5,593 nucleotides of DNA from Patescibacteria group bacterium (GTDB taxonomy: Bacteria > Patescibacteria > Microgenomatia > Daviesbacterales > UBA10151): NCBI GenBank assembly GCA_023380995.1, contig JAMCTD010000089.1:1097-6689 (forward strand), read 5' to 3'. Positions 1-5,593 of the stretch are shown in pieces (the first letter of the stretch is position 1; every line of letters starts with the position of its first letter). Made by a program: the position numbers and the translations under genes. The notes under the pieces are model-generated. The model was not told where the DNA came from, made no database searches, and saw nothing but the letters and a program-made list of their open reading frames with translations.

Positions 1-1
1 A

Positions 2-121
2 ATTACTTTCATTAATTTGGGAAATATATCCTGAGAAGGAACTTGAACTGCTTCATTCTGTAATATCTGTTGTAAAACATCTTCTTTTTGTTTTAACAAA
101 GTATCCGTTCTGTCTATCGCA
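2..121. repeat. Left terminal fold-back, outer arm (inverted copy of 355-474)
   Basis: Bases 2-121 are the exact reverse complement of 355-474: 120 bases without a mismatch, position i pairing with 476-i, and base 1 not pairing. The partner arm lies inside an intact reading frame, while this copy carries no gene of its own and only repeats part of the first gene on the minus strand. Next to the junction, TAAATA at 123-128 also occurs on the opposite strand at the landing site (complement of 348-353). Such short homology at an inverted junction is typical of template switching in multiple displacement amplification. I infer an amplification or assembly chimera, not a genomic repeat. Confidence 0.9.
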
Positions 122-1183
122 CTAAATACAATAATACCAGGAGCAAGCAAGTTGGTTTCGGCTCCATTGCAATATGCAGGAAAAACAATTCCTAAAGACT
201 TAACCAAAGTCTTAATAGAGGAGCCAGCTAAGAAAGCTGTGCAATTATATAGAGCCGTACAGGAAAAGATGGTAGGTTTTAAGAATGTTGATTTTGCTTT
301 AAAAAATGGAATTATAAAACAAAATGAGGCTTTAACCAATGAACATCTATTTAATGCGATAGACAGAACGGATACTTTGTTAAAACAAAAAGAAGATGTT
401 TTACAACAGATATTACAGAATGAAGCAGTTCAAGTTCCTTCTCAGGATATATTTCCCAAATTAATGAAAGTAATAAGAGATTCACCCCCTAGTCCAAAGG
501 TGCCCGATATTCAACCATTTGAAATATGGATGATGAAGCAAGTTCAAGCTGATGCAGCAAGAAACGGAGGTATAAATACACCAGCGACAGTTGAGGATTT
601 AATCAGTGGTAAATATCCAGTTAGTTTATCTACTGTTAATCAAATTAAGAGGGCATTGGGAGAATATTACAATGAGAGTCCATTGCATAGAAAACTTTAT
701 AGTACCATTAGACAATACATTGAGGATGCAAGCGGTGTCCCACAAGGAGTAAAAACAATTAATAAAGAAATGAGCGAGTTAATTTCAGTTAAGGATAATC
801 TTATAAAAAATTCTGAGTCTGGTTCGATTGCTAAGCAATATACCCCAGAAGCAATTCAGGAGTCTATAAACAGAGTAAAAGAAGTATCTCCTAAATCTTT
901 GCATACCGCTGTTGGATTAGCGACTACGGTTCCAGGAATGATAGCGGGTGGAGTGGGCGGAAACTTACTCGGTCTTCCAGGTCTTGGTATCGGTGGTGGT
1001 GCTGCTGGTGGAGTCATTGGGTATTTTAAATTAATGCAAATGTTATCCTCGCCAGGAGCCAAAGAAGCATTGAAATCAATTTTAGAAAATACCGCTGGGA
1101 AAACTTATGATACTGGGGCAAAAATGAATATCAACAGTGTCTTGCAGCAGTTAGGAGTAAGATTGCCAGGAATAAATCAATGA
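122..1183 (+). CDS. 5'-truncated virion-associated protein with C-terminal glycine-rich hydrophobic segment
   Basis: The frame is open back to the chimeric junction at about 122. It can be called from a TTG at 152, but that TTG has no ribosome-binding site and the coding character continues upstream of it, so the true start is probably lost. Residues are counted from the 152 codon. Residues 20-110 are mostly charged and helical. Residues 155-220 show a pattern I associate with uncharacterised phage proteins: SLSTVNQIKRALGEYY, then an N-x-E-x-S-x-L-I stretch. Residues 251-298 form a hydrophobic stretch rich in glycine (GGVGG, GLGIGGGAAGG) that could insert into a membrane. It lies one base upstream of a transglycosylase gene, so a role as an internal or ejected virion protein is plausible but inferred. 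I cannot assign a named family. It stops at TGA 1181-1183. Confidence 0.8.
   Translation, partial: LNTIIPGASKLVSAPLQYAGKTIPKDLTKVLIEEPAKKAVQLYRAVQEKMVGFKNVDFALKNGIIKQNEALTNEHLFNAIDRTDTLLKQKEDVLQQILQNEAVQVPSQDIFPKLMKVIRDSPPSPKVPDIQPFEIWMMKQVQADAARNGGINTPATVEDLISGKYPVSLSTVNQIKRALGEYYNESPLHRKLYSTIRQYIEDASGVPQGVKTINKEMSELISVKDNLIKNSESGSIAKQYTPEAIQESINRVKEVSPKSLHTAVGLATTVPGMIAGGVGGNLLGLPGLGIGGGAAGGVIGYFKLMQMLSSPGAKEALKSILENTAGKTYDTGAKMNINSVLQQLGVRLPGINQ
355..474. repeat. Left fold-back, inner arm (genuine copy inside the first gene)
   Basis: This is the partner of 2-121 and lies in frame within the first gene, where it encodes part of its helical N-terminal half. The reading frame runs unbroken from 122 through this arm to the stop at 1181, so this is taken as the real genomic copy. 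The spacer between the arms is 233 bases (122-354). Confidence 0.9.
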
Positions 1184-1184
1184 C

Positions 1185-1970
1185 ATGGATGAAATTGCAA
1201 AGCTATTACAGGCTATTCTGGGTGGAGGGCAAAGGGCAGTAAATTTTTTTAGTGCGCCTGGTAATCCCTATGATCTAAAATCCCCTATTCCAAACAATCA
1301 GTTGGTTACTAGAAATTTGCCCGTTGGAGTTCAGTCGCCTGTTCCTCAGTCTGGGGTTATCCAGCATGTGCAAGGCGGTTCTGGATATCAAAACTATCAA
1401 GAGACAGCAGCCAACAATATTGCTAAATGGGTTAATTTGTTTAGGAATGGAGCCCCAACTCTCCCTCAACAAGCAGTAGTTCGTCAGCCCGTTAGGCAAC
1501 AAGTGGTTGCTCCAACAACGATGCCAACACCAACACCGATGCTTAATGATTTCATAACAACCCGTAACATCCCAGAGGATTATAAACAGCTAATTTATCA
1601 GGCGGCACAGCAATATAAAATTCATCCAGCACTTATTGCTTCAACTTTGTTTAGTGAACACGGTTTTTCTCGTGATCCTGGATATAACTATAACACTAAC
1701 GGAACCTATGATAGGGGTCCTGCCCAAATAAATTCTGCGGCTCATCCAGAAATTACGGATAAGCAGGCATTGGATCTTAACTTTGCGATACCATGGCTTG
1801 CCAAAACAGTGGCTGGACATATTAAAAACCTGGGTCCAAAAAGAGGAATAGTTGCTTATAATACTGGAGGGACTGGAGCCAGCAATGTTTCTAAGCCAGA
1901 AGAGCATCCATATTATCAAAAGGTAACGTCTGGGTTGTCTCCAAAGCTGAGAGGAGAGTTAGGGTTATGA
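1185..1970 (+). CDS. Virion-associated lytic transglycosylase (SLT/GH23-like)
   Basis: This 261-residue protein would cleave the glycan strands of peptidoglycan, most likely while the phage DNA enters the cell. Residues 1-97 are of unknown type and rich in Q, N and P. A proline/threonine-rich linker follows at about 98-119 (APTTMPTPTPM). The catalytic domain spans about 128-250. Its lysozyme-fold motifs occur in the expected order: the catalytic glutamate E158 in SEHGF, the GPAQI motif (178-182, the usual GLMQI), and AYNTGG (224-229, the usual AYNAG). There is no signal peptide or membrane segment, which fits a particle-borne enzyme better than a secreted host enzyme. The ATG lies one base after the previous stop. 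AGGA at 1168-1171 is 13 bases upstream, rather far, so translational coupling is likely. It overlaps the next gene by ATGA. Confidence 0.88.
   Translation: MDEIAKLLQAILGGGQRAVNFFSAPGNPYDLKSPIPNNQLVTRNLPVGVQSPVPQSGVIQHVQGGSGYQNYQETAANNIAKWVNLFRNGAPTLPQQAVVRQPVRQQVVAPTTMPTPTPMLNDFITTRNIPEDYKQLIYQAAQQYKIHPALIASTLFSEHGFSRDPGYNYNTNGTYDRGPAQINSAAHPEITDKQALDLNFAIPWLAKTVAGHIKNLGPKRGIVAYNTGGTGASNVSKPEEHPYYQKVTSGLSPKLRGELGL
1952..1957 (+). promoter_or_regulatory. Ribosome-binding site for the 1967 gene
   Basis: AGGAGA lies 9 bases before the ATG at 1967, inside the last codons of the transglycosylase gene. It supports this start despite the 4-base overlap with the upstream stop. Confidence 0.75.
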
Positions 1971-3031
1971 TAGATTTAATAGCTAGAAAAAGATACTTTG
2001 AGTCAAGGAAAAATAAAGAAATCCACAGCAAATTGGAGAATATAAACAATTCTATAAAAGAGAAGCCTGAGCCGAATCACGAGGCTATAATTGATCCCAT
2101 TAATAAAGTCGGGAAAACAAGTGATACCCATATGAAGTTGACTTTGTTTCTTCTTGCTTCCCTTAAAGATATTAGAAAAGAGTTGGCAAAGCTTAATTCT
2201 TCAGATGAATTATCTAAGATAAAAGAGTCCATAGATGGATGGGAGATTCCACAGTTTCCAGAAGAAATTAGATTAAATGAAGAGCAAAATTCACAACTAC
2301 TAAATTCCATTAATAGCATAAAAATCCCAGAACCACTAGATAGAATTTCGGTAAATGAAATAGACACATTAATAAACGAGTTTAAGGATTTGAAAAAAAT
2401 ACTATCGCAGCCAAAACCAGAAGCTCCCAAGATAGCAAAAATTGAGGGAAAGGTTGAGGTTGTTAATCTTCCTAAAATTAAAGAAGGGGAAAAACTAGAT
2501 ATTTCCCCAATAGTTAAATCTCTGGAAGAGTTAAAGGTTCTATTATCCGTTCCTGTTCAAAAAGAGGCTCCAGTTGATTTTACTCCAATGTTGTCATTGT
2601 TGGAAAATATCAATGATGGAATCACCCAGTTGACAAATGTTGACGAGGATCTTAGGTCTAAAAAAGTAGAGGTTACAAATTTTCCAATGCAGTTAACTCC
2701 CCAACCTGTTACCAATATAAACATAAACCCGCTACAAGGTTTTACAAAGACTACCAGCAATACGGTTGGAGTAGCTGCTGTGTTATTGCCAAACTATGGA
2801 CAATTATTTAACCGCAGAAGTATGATTATTTATAACAATAGTAGTAATATGATTTATATTGGGGGATCTGATGTTACGACTGGAAATGGGTTTCCAATTC
2901 CAGCCAATTCTTACTCTCCAGCAATAGACGCAGGCTACAATTTAAAAGTTTACGGAATAGCAGAGCAAGCTGGTAACAATGTTCGAGTTATAGAAATTTC
3001 TAAGGATCAAACGGAGAATACACAGCAATGA
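1967..3031 (+). CDS. Fibre-like structural protein, helical N-terminus and beta-rich C-terminal domain
   Basis: This 354-residue protein is not one I can name. Residues 1-150 are charged and probably helical or coiled-coil (for example HMKLTLFLLASLKDIRKELAKL). Proline-containing joints separate the helical stretches (GWEIPQFPEEI, IKIPEPLDRI). The motif V-E-V-x-N-(L/F)-P occurs twice, at 163-169 and 234-240, a pattern common in fibrous phage proteins. Residues 262-345 look like a compact beta-domain: NRRSMIIYNNSSNMIYIGG, then G-F-P-I-P-A, then NLKVYGIAE and NNVRVIEIS. I have an impression of this type of domain at the ends of phage structural proteins. A spike, fibre or decoration role is inferred from this and from its place between the transglycosylase and fibre genes. 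It has a good ribosome-binding site and overlaps both neighbours by ATGA. Confidence 0.8.
   Translation: MIDLIARKRYFESRKNKEIHSKLENINNSIKEKPEPNHEAIIDPINKVGKTSDTHMKLTLFLLASLKDIRKELAKLNSSDELSKIKESIDGWEIPQFPEEIRLNEEQNSQLLNSINSIKIPEPLDRISVNEIDTLINEFKDLKKILSQPKPEAPKIAKIEGKVEVVNLPKIKEGEKLDISPIVKSLEELKVLLSVPVQKEAPVDFTPMLSLLENINDGITQLTNVDEDLRSKKVEVTNFPMQLTPQPVTNININPLQGFTKTTSNTVGVAAVLLPNYGQLFNRRSMIIYNNSSNMIYIGGSDVTTGNGFPIPANSYSPAIDAGYNLKVYGIAEQAGNNVRVIEISKDQTENTQQ
3013..3016 (+). promoter_or_regulatory. Ribosome-binding site for the 3028 gene
   Basis: GGAG lies 11 bases before the ATG at 3028, within the end of the preceding gene. It supports the overlapping ATGA start. Confidence 0.6.
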
Positions 3032-3324
3032 GCGGTTTTAGTTCACCAGCATTAGGACAGTCAGACAAAGCTACCGAAGCCACGTTGGCAACTTTGGCCA
3101 CTTCCGATAATCAAAACCCCCTAGACAAATACTCTTTCTACGCTGATGAAACAACCGCTACCCTTTACTACTACTGCGGAGAGGATAAAGACGGCAACTG
3201 GTATATCTCAAGGGAAACTTTATCAACCCATGTAACAGATTATGTGGCAGGAACTTCCGATGTAGCGACAGCTTGGACTAATCGTGGCAGCAAATCATTT
3301 AGTAAGTTTTCGGAGGTATTCTAG
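3028..3324 (+). CDS. Small phage protein with a probably replaced C-terminus
   Basis: This 98-residue protein has no signal peptide or membrane segment. Residues 1-30 are rich in A, T, S and L. Residues 33-63 (DKYSFYADETTATLYYYCGE, then DKDGNWYISRE) look like a small beta-domain. Residues 78-98 end in AWTNRGSKSFSKFSEVF. I recall similar small proteins in phage tail regions but cannot give a function. The notable feature is the end: residues 84-98 resemble the last 15 residues of the next gene (TNRASKTYGLFSATF), 8 of 15 being identical, with both followed at once by a stop. I infer that the original end of this gene was displaced downstream by insertion of the endonuclease gene and that a substitute end is now in use. 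The stop is TAG, the only TAG stop in the window, and the next ATG follows directly in the same frame. Confidence 0.8.
   Translation: MSGFSSPALGQSDKATEATLATLATSDNQNPLDKYSFYADETTATLYYYCGEDKDGNWYISRETLSTHVTDYVAGTSDVATAWTNRGSKSFSKFSEVF
3277..3324 (+). repeat. Upstream copy of the duplicated gene end
   Basis: These 15 codons plus stop encode TNRGSKSFSKFSEVF. They match 3976-4023 in length, in reading frame and in 8 of 15 residues. At the DNA level about half the bases agree, with the start shared exactly as GACTAAT (3276-3282 and 3975-3981). The repeat is therefore old or independently sourced, not a fresh target duplication. Confidence 0.65.
3312..3316 (+). promoter_or_regulatory. Strong ribosome-binding site for the HNH gene
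   Basis: GGAGG lies 8 bases before the ATG at 3325 and is encoded within the codons for S-E-V of the small gene's end. It is the best Shine-Dalgarno site in the window. The next gene, at 4026, has none, which fits the idea that the insert now holds the site that once served the downstream gene or brought its own. Confidence 0.8.
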
Positions 3325-4023
3325 ATGAAATATTGGTCTAAAGAAGAAGATGCCTTTTTAAAAGAGAATTATGGAAAGCTTTTTAAGTATGAAATTTCCG
3401 AACAACTTGGTCGCACAGTTGCTGCTATCAGCAATAGGAGAGTATTGCTTGGATTGCCGACAGATAAAGCAAGAAATTCTTCTAGATGGTATCAAATGAC
3501 AAAAACTAGAGATGTTTGGAATAAAGGGACAAAGGGGATAATGAAAGCGTGGAATAAAAAATATCCAGATTTATGGAGATGTGAAGTGTGCGAGATAGAG
3601 TTTCCGCATAAGGGGCATAAACATAGATTTTGTTCAAAAAAATGTATGGTTGAAGCACAAAGAAGGGGGGTTGTCGCTTCTAGTAGTCTGTTTCAGTGTG
3701 GAGAAAATCACCCTCGCTATAATTTCCTAAACGCAAATAGGCATTATCCAGTAGAATTTAATAGAAAGTTCAAGGCGATGATACGAGACAGAGATAATCA
3801 TTTGTGTCAAGGATGTGGAGCAATAGAAGCTACTCTGAAGCGGTCTTTGAGTATTCACCACATAGACTATGATAAAAATAATATAAATATTAATAATCTA
3901 ATTTCGCTATGTCCGAGTTGTCATAGTAAGACTGGATTTTCCAGAGAATACTGGACTAGCAAATACAGGGTGGTGACTAATAGGGCAAGTAAAACTTATG
4001 GATTATTTAGTGCAACCTTTTAA
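3325..4023 (+). CDS. HNH homing endonuclease with N-terminal Myb/SANT-like DNA-binding domain
   Basis: This 232-residue protein would nick or cut DNA at a specific site and spread its own gene. Residues 3-44 form a Myb/SANT or GcrA-like helix-turn-helix (WSKEEDAFLKENYG, EISEQLGRTVAAISNRR, LGL). A four-cysteine zinc knuckle follows (C86, C89, C103, C107). GENHPRYN (126-133) is a linker motif often seen in this class. The HNH nuclease spans about 148-205: C161-x-x-C164, H178-H179-I-D181, N191, and C196-x-x-C199-H200, so all key residues are present and the enzyme is probably active. In related HNH proteins the chain usually ends soon after a YW motif like SREYW (206-210). Here it continues for 22 residues, the last 15 of which resemble the end of the upstream gene, so the C-terminal tail is probably borrowed host sequence. 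It starts directly after the upstream TAG. Confidence 0.92.
   Translation: MKYWSKEEDAFLKENYGKLFKYEISEQLGRTVAAISNRRVLLGLPTDKARNSSRWYQMTKTRDVWNKGTKGIMKAWNKKYPDLWRCEVCEIEFPHKGHKHRFCSKKCMVEAQRRGVVASSSLFQCGENHPRYNFLNANRHYPVEFNRKFKAMIRDRDNHLCQGCGAIEATLKRSLSIHHIDYDKNNININNLISLCPSCHSKTGFSREYWTSKYRVVTNRASKTYGLFSATF
3976..4023 (+). repeat. Downstream copy of the duplicated gene end
   Basis: These codons encode TNRASKTYGLFSATF and a TAA stop, forming the last 15 residues (218-232) of the HNH protein. They lie beyond the normal end of an HNH fold and mirror the end of the small gene at 3277-3324. This copy sits two bases before the fibre gene, as the original gene end would be expected to. Confidence 0.65.
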
Positions 4024-4025
4024 TT

Positions 4026-5219
4026 ATGGCAGTTACTTTCAATTATCCTAATGCCTACGCTAATTGTGTTCATGTTTATAGAGCTACAGGTGGTGGTGTA
4101 ACCTTTTCCGCTAATTTAGCTGGAACAGCAGTTTTTGATTATTTTGATAACGCTGCGGTAGTCAATGACGCTATCTATTTTTCTTCCCCTGGTGCTAATA
4201 GTGGTGGATTTGCAAATCTTAAAGTAAATGTCGGAACAGCAATTGCTGGAACAGGTATCACAGGTGTTTGGGAATACCGAACTTTAAACGGCTGGGAAAC
4301 TTGCCACGACTTAACTGATCCCACAGCAGGGTTTACAGTTACGGGTGCAAATACGATTATCTTTCCTGTTCAGGCAGGAATGTCAGTTGATTATTCGGTT
4401 AATGGTGTTGCGACTTATGGCTGGATTAGATACCGCATAACTGCTATTACGACAATTACCGAGGGAGGAGCAAACCAAACTTCAGCACCGCAGGTAGGAG
4501 ATGGATACTTTACTATCAATGGGGGAACAGACGCTACTCCTGCCACTTTTGAAGATGTGTATAACTATGTAGTCGCCTCTGCTCCTGAAATCGGAGCAAG
4601 TAAACCAGCTTCTTCTATTTATAAGTTTAACAATATGAGGATAAATATTGCCTCACGTTTAAAAACTACTAACGAGCAAGTGTTTATAGGCAATGGGTGT
4701 GCTGGCGGACACCTTATTTATTATTTAGAAGCAGGGACTAAGGTCGGAACAGACGGCTGGAAAGATCATTCGTCTATCTTTTTCTGCACCAGACTGGGAA
4801 CAAACTGTTTGGTAACGTCTGCTGGAAATACTAAGTTTTATGGCGGAGTGTTGGGCTCGTTTAATAACTATGTCAATGGTTATCAAAGAACTTTTAACTC
4901 TTATCTGGGGATAACTTATGGAGAGTGGATAGGGGTATCGGTTTTTAACAGGTCTGGGTATTTTACCAACTTAACTTGTAATAAATGCACTGTTCAGGGA
5001 GGACTAATTACTTCTCCTTTTCCTGCAAGTTACCCGACTAATTTAAGAATCTCCGATCCTGGAGCTTATATCTGGGCAATTTATTCAAGCGGTGGAACTA
5101 TCAATAATGTTTCTTATGCCTTGCCAACCGCCTGTATTTTTAACTGGAATCAATACGGAGCAGAGGGAATAACGATAAATTTTGTCAATCCGACACCTGT
5201 TTTACCTGCCCAAGCGTAA
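4026..5219 (+). CDS. Large tail fibre / receptor-contact protein, 3' end lost at a chimeric junction
   Basis: The frame gives 397 residues, but only 1-396 (to base 5213) are genuine. The final alanine and the TAA at 5217-5219 arise where the sequence folds back. Residues 37-140 form a module I associate with phage tail proteins: VNDAIYF (47-52), GVWEYRTLNGW (80-90), DPTAGFTVTG, and YGWIRYRIT (131-139). Residues 170-390 consist of short alternating turns rich in G, N, S and T with regular hydrophobic positions (for example NTKFYGGVLGSFNNYVNG and CTVQGGLITS), suggesting a right-handed beta-helix as in phage fibres and tailspikes. Enzyme motifs are not apparent. The ATG lies two bases after the HNH stop without a recognisable ribosome-binding site, so it may rely on translational coupling. 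The protein continues in the inverted segment 5467-5214, giving at least 480 residues. Confidence 0.85.
   Translation: MAVTFNYPNAYANCVHVYRATGGGVTFSANLAGTAVFDYFDNAAVVNDAIYFSSPGANSGGFANLKVNVGTAIAGTGITGVWEYRTLNGWETCHDLTDPTAGFTVTGANTIIFPVQAGMSVDYSVNGVATYGWIRYRITAITTITEGGANQTSAPQVGDGYFTINGGTDATPATFEDVYNYVVASAPEIGASKPASSIYKFNNMRINIASRLKTTNEQVFIGNGCAGGHLIYYLEAGTKVGTDGWKDHSSIFFCTRLGTNCLVTSAGNTKFYGGVLGSFNNYVNGYQRTFNSYLGITYGEWIGVSVFNRSGYFTNLTCNKCTVQGGLITSPFPASYPTNLRISDPGAYIWAIYSSGGTINNVSYALPTACIFNWNQYGAEGITINFVNPTPVLPAQA
5088..5213. repeat. Right fold-back, inner arm (genuine copy in the fibre gene)
   Basis: These 126 bases are the exact reverse complement of 5468-5593, position i pairing with 10681-i. 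They are part of the fibre reading frame and are taken as the genomic copy. Confidence 0.9.
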
Positions 5220-5593
5220 ACGTAATCATTAGACTGGTTAGTAATTGTAAACGCTAAAGCAATCTGCCAGTAGTTTTGCCAGGTAGAGTTATTAAAATAT
5301 AAACAATCTCCGACATCTCCGTTTAAAGGCACATCATCAGCGGTAGCGTTGGTTGAGGCAGTCGTGTAATCAGTATAAGTATCAGCCGAAGCGTCGTAGA
5401 AAAAACACTTGGTAAGGTTAGTTAATCCTCCGATTGACCTATTTACAACTTTTGGTGCAGCTCCGTTTTGGGCAGGTAAAACAGGTGTCGGATTGACAAA
5501 ATTTATCGTTATTCCCTCTGCTCCGTATTGATTCCAGTTAAAAATACAGGCGGTTGGCAAGGCATAAGAAACATTATTGATAGTTCCACCGCT
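5150..5593 (-). CDS. Displaced, inverted continuation of the fibre gene (unique part 5214-5467)
   Basis: This minus-strand frame is open from the window edge. Bases 5593-5468 repeat the fibre protein exactly (SGGTINNVSYALPTAC... to LPAQ). Bases 5467-5214 then continue it without a break for 84 new residues, beginning NGAAPKVVNRSIGG and ending NQSNDYVY. The + strand, in contrast, stops three codons after the same point (at 5217). The true gene therefore continues along this path, and the + junction at 5213/5214 is the artificial one. After about base 5214 the frame reads the complement of the arm and ends at a meaningless stop at 5150. Within the new part, DVGDCLYF and YVYAW match VNDAIYF and GVWEY of the N-terminal module at similar spacing, so a second module begins here. 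It should not be read as a separate antisense gene. Confidence 0.85.
   Translation of the reverse strand, partial: SGGTINNVSYALPTACIFNWNQYGAEGITINFVNPTPVLPAQNGAAPKVVNRSIGGLTNLTKCFFYDASADTYTDYTTASTNATADDVPLNGDVGDCLYFNNSTWQNYWQIALAFTITNQSNDYVYAWAGKTGVGLTKFIVIPSAPY
5468..5593. repeat. Right terminal fold-back, outer arm
   Basis: This is an exact inverted copy of 5088-5213, with a spacer of 254 bases. It has the same style and nearly the same arm length as the left end. Two similar fold-backs at both ends, each cutting a gene, point to amplification chimeras that end the assembly, not to viral termini. Confidence 0.9.

Larger units (their letters stand above)
3277..3975 (+). mobile_element. Proposed inserted homing-endonuclease unit (699 bases)
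   Basis: The distance between equivalent points of the two gene-end copies is 699 bases, an exact multiple of three. Removing this segment would restore a 98-codon small gene ending in TNRASKTYGLFSATF, with the fibre gene starting two bases after its stop. The unit would consist of a replacement end for the host gene, a GGAGG ribosome-binding site, and the HNH gene up to about residue 217. Free-standing homing endonucleases inserted between phage genes are well known. This particular end-swapping arrangement is inferred from the sequence alone, and which of the two ends is ancestral is not certain. Confidence 0.55.

Noticed and set aside
152..154. TTG as the true start of the first gene
   Set aside because: There is no ribosome-binding site, and the frame stays open with coherent coding back to the chimeric junction at 122; the gene is truncated.
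2077..2430. Minus-strand 117-residue frame, and the other minus-strand frames at 856-1062, 1275-1502, 1641-1919 and 2557-2760
   Set aside because: All lie opposite well-supported + strand genes, lack ribosome-binding sites, and give compositions expected from reading the complement of coding DNA.
3028..4023. Single fused gene through TAG readthrough
   Set aside because: A strong GGAGG at proper distance and an ATG directly after TAG indicate independent initiation; kept only as a low-weight finding.
4026..5219. Diversity-generating retroelement target in the fibre gene
   Set aside because: No reverse transcriptase, no template repeat and no adenine-biased variable segment is visible in the window.
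5150..5560. A separate antisense gene starting at 5560
   Set aside because: Its first 31 codons copy the fibre protein and the rest continues it. It is the same gene seen through a fold-back.
1..5593. Terminal inverted repeats of a transposon or a linear virus with hairpin ends
   Set aside because: The left and right repeats are unrelated to each other, each pairs only with nearby internal sequence, and both interrupt genes.

Overview
This window is a fragment of a tailed bacteriophage (or prophage) late region, specifically the virion, tail and fibre module. Six genes lie on the + strand in one tightly packed series, with gaps of 0-2 bases or 4-base ATGA overlaps and no visible internal promoter or terminator. 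The DNA is AT-rich. Some genes have clear Shine-Dalgarno sites, and three genes end in TGA, so the standard bacterial code fits. The host cannot be named; the lytic transglycosylase only says that it has peptidoglycan.

Layout. 1-121 is a fold-back of internal sequence and probably not genomic. 122-1183 is the 3' part of a virion protein gene with a glycine-rich hydrophobic segment near its C-terminus. 1185-1970 encodes a lytic transglycosylase of the SLT/GH23 type. 1967-3031 encodes a fibre-like protein with a helical N-terminus and a beta-rich C-terminal domain. 3028-3324 is a small conserved-looking virion protein. 3325-4023 is an HNH homing endonuclease. From 4026 runs a large fibre/tail protein with a W-x-Y...W-I-R module and a probable beta-helix. 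5214-5593 is a second fold-back.

The genes plausibly act together at the virion tip. The first protein may be internal or membrane-active, the transglycosylase would open the cell wall locally during genome entry, and the fibre proteins would contact the host. The HNH gene is a selfish insertion in this operon.

Two things stand out. First, the last 15 codons of the small gene (3277-3324) and of the HNH gene (3976-4023) encode related peptides ending at the same distance from their stops. The 699 bases from one copy to the next keep the reading frame. This looks like an endonuclease gene that entered the 3' end of the small gene, supplied a replacement end upstream, and appropriated the old end as its own C-terminus. 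Second, both window ends are perfect inverted repeats (120 and 126 bases) with 233- and 254-base spacers, each cutting through a gene. They are best read as template-switch or assembly chimeras. Unfolding the right one recovers 84 further residues of the fibre protein, which begin a second copy of its N-terminal module.
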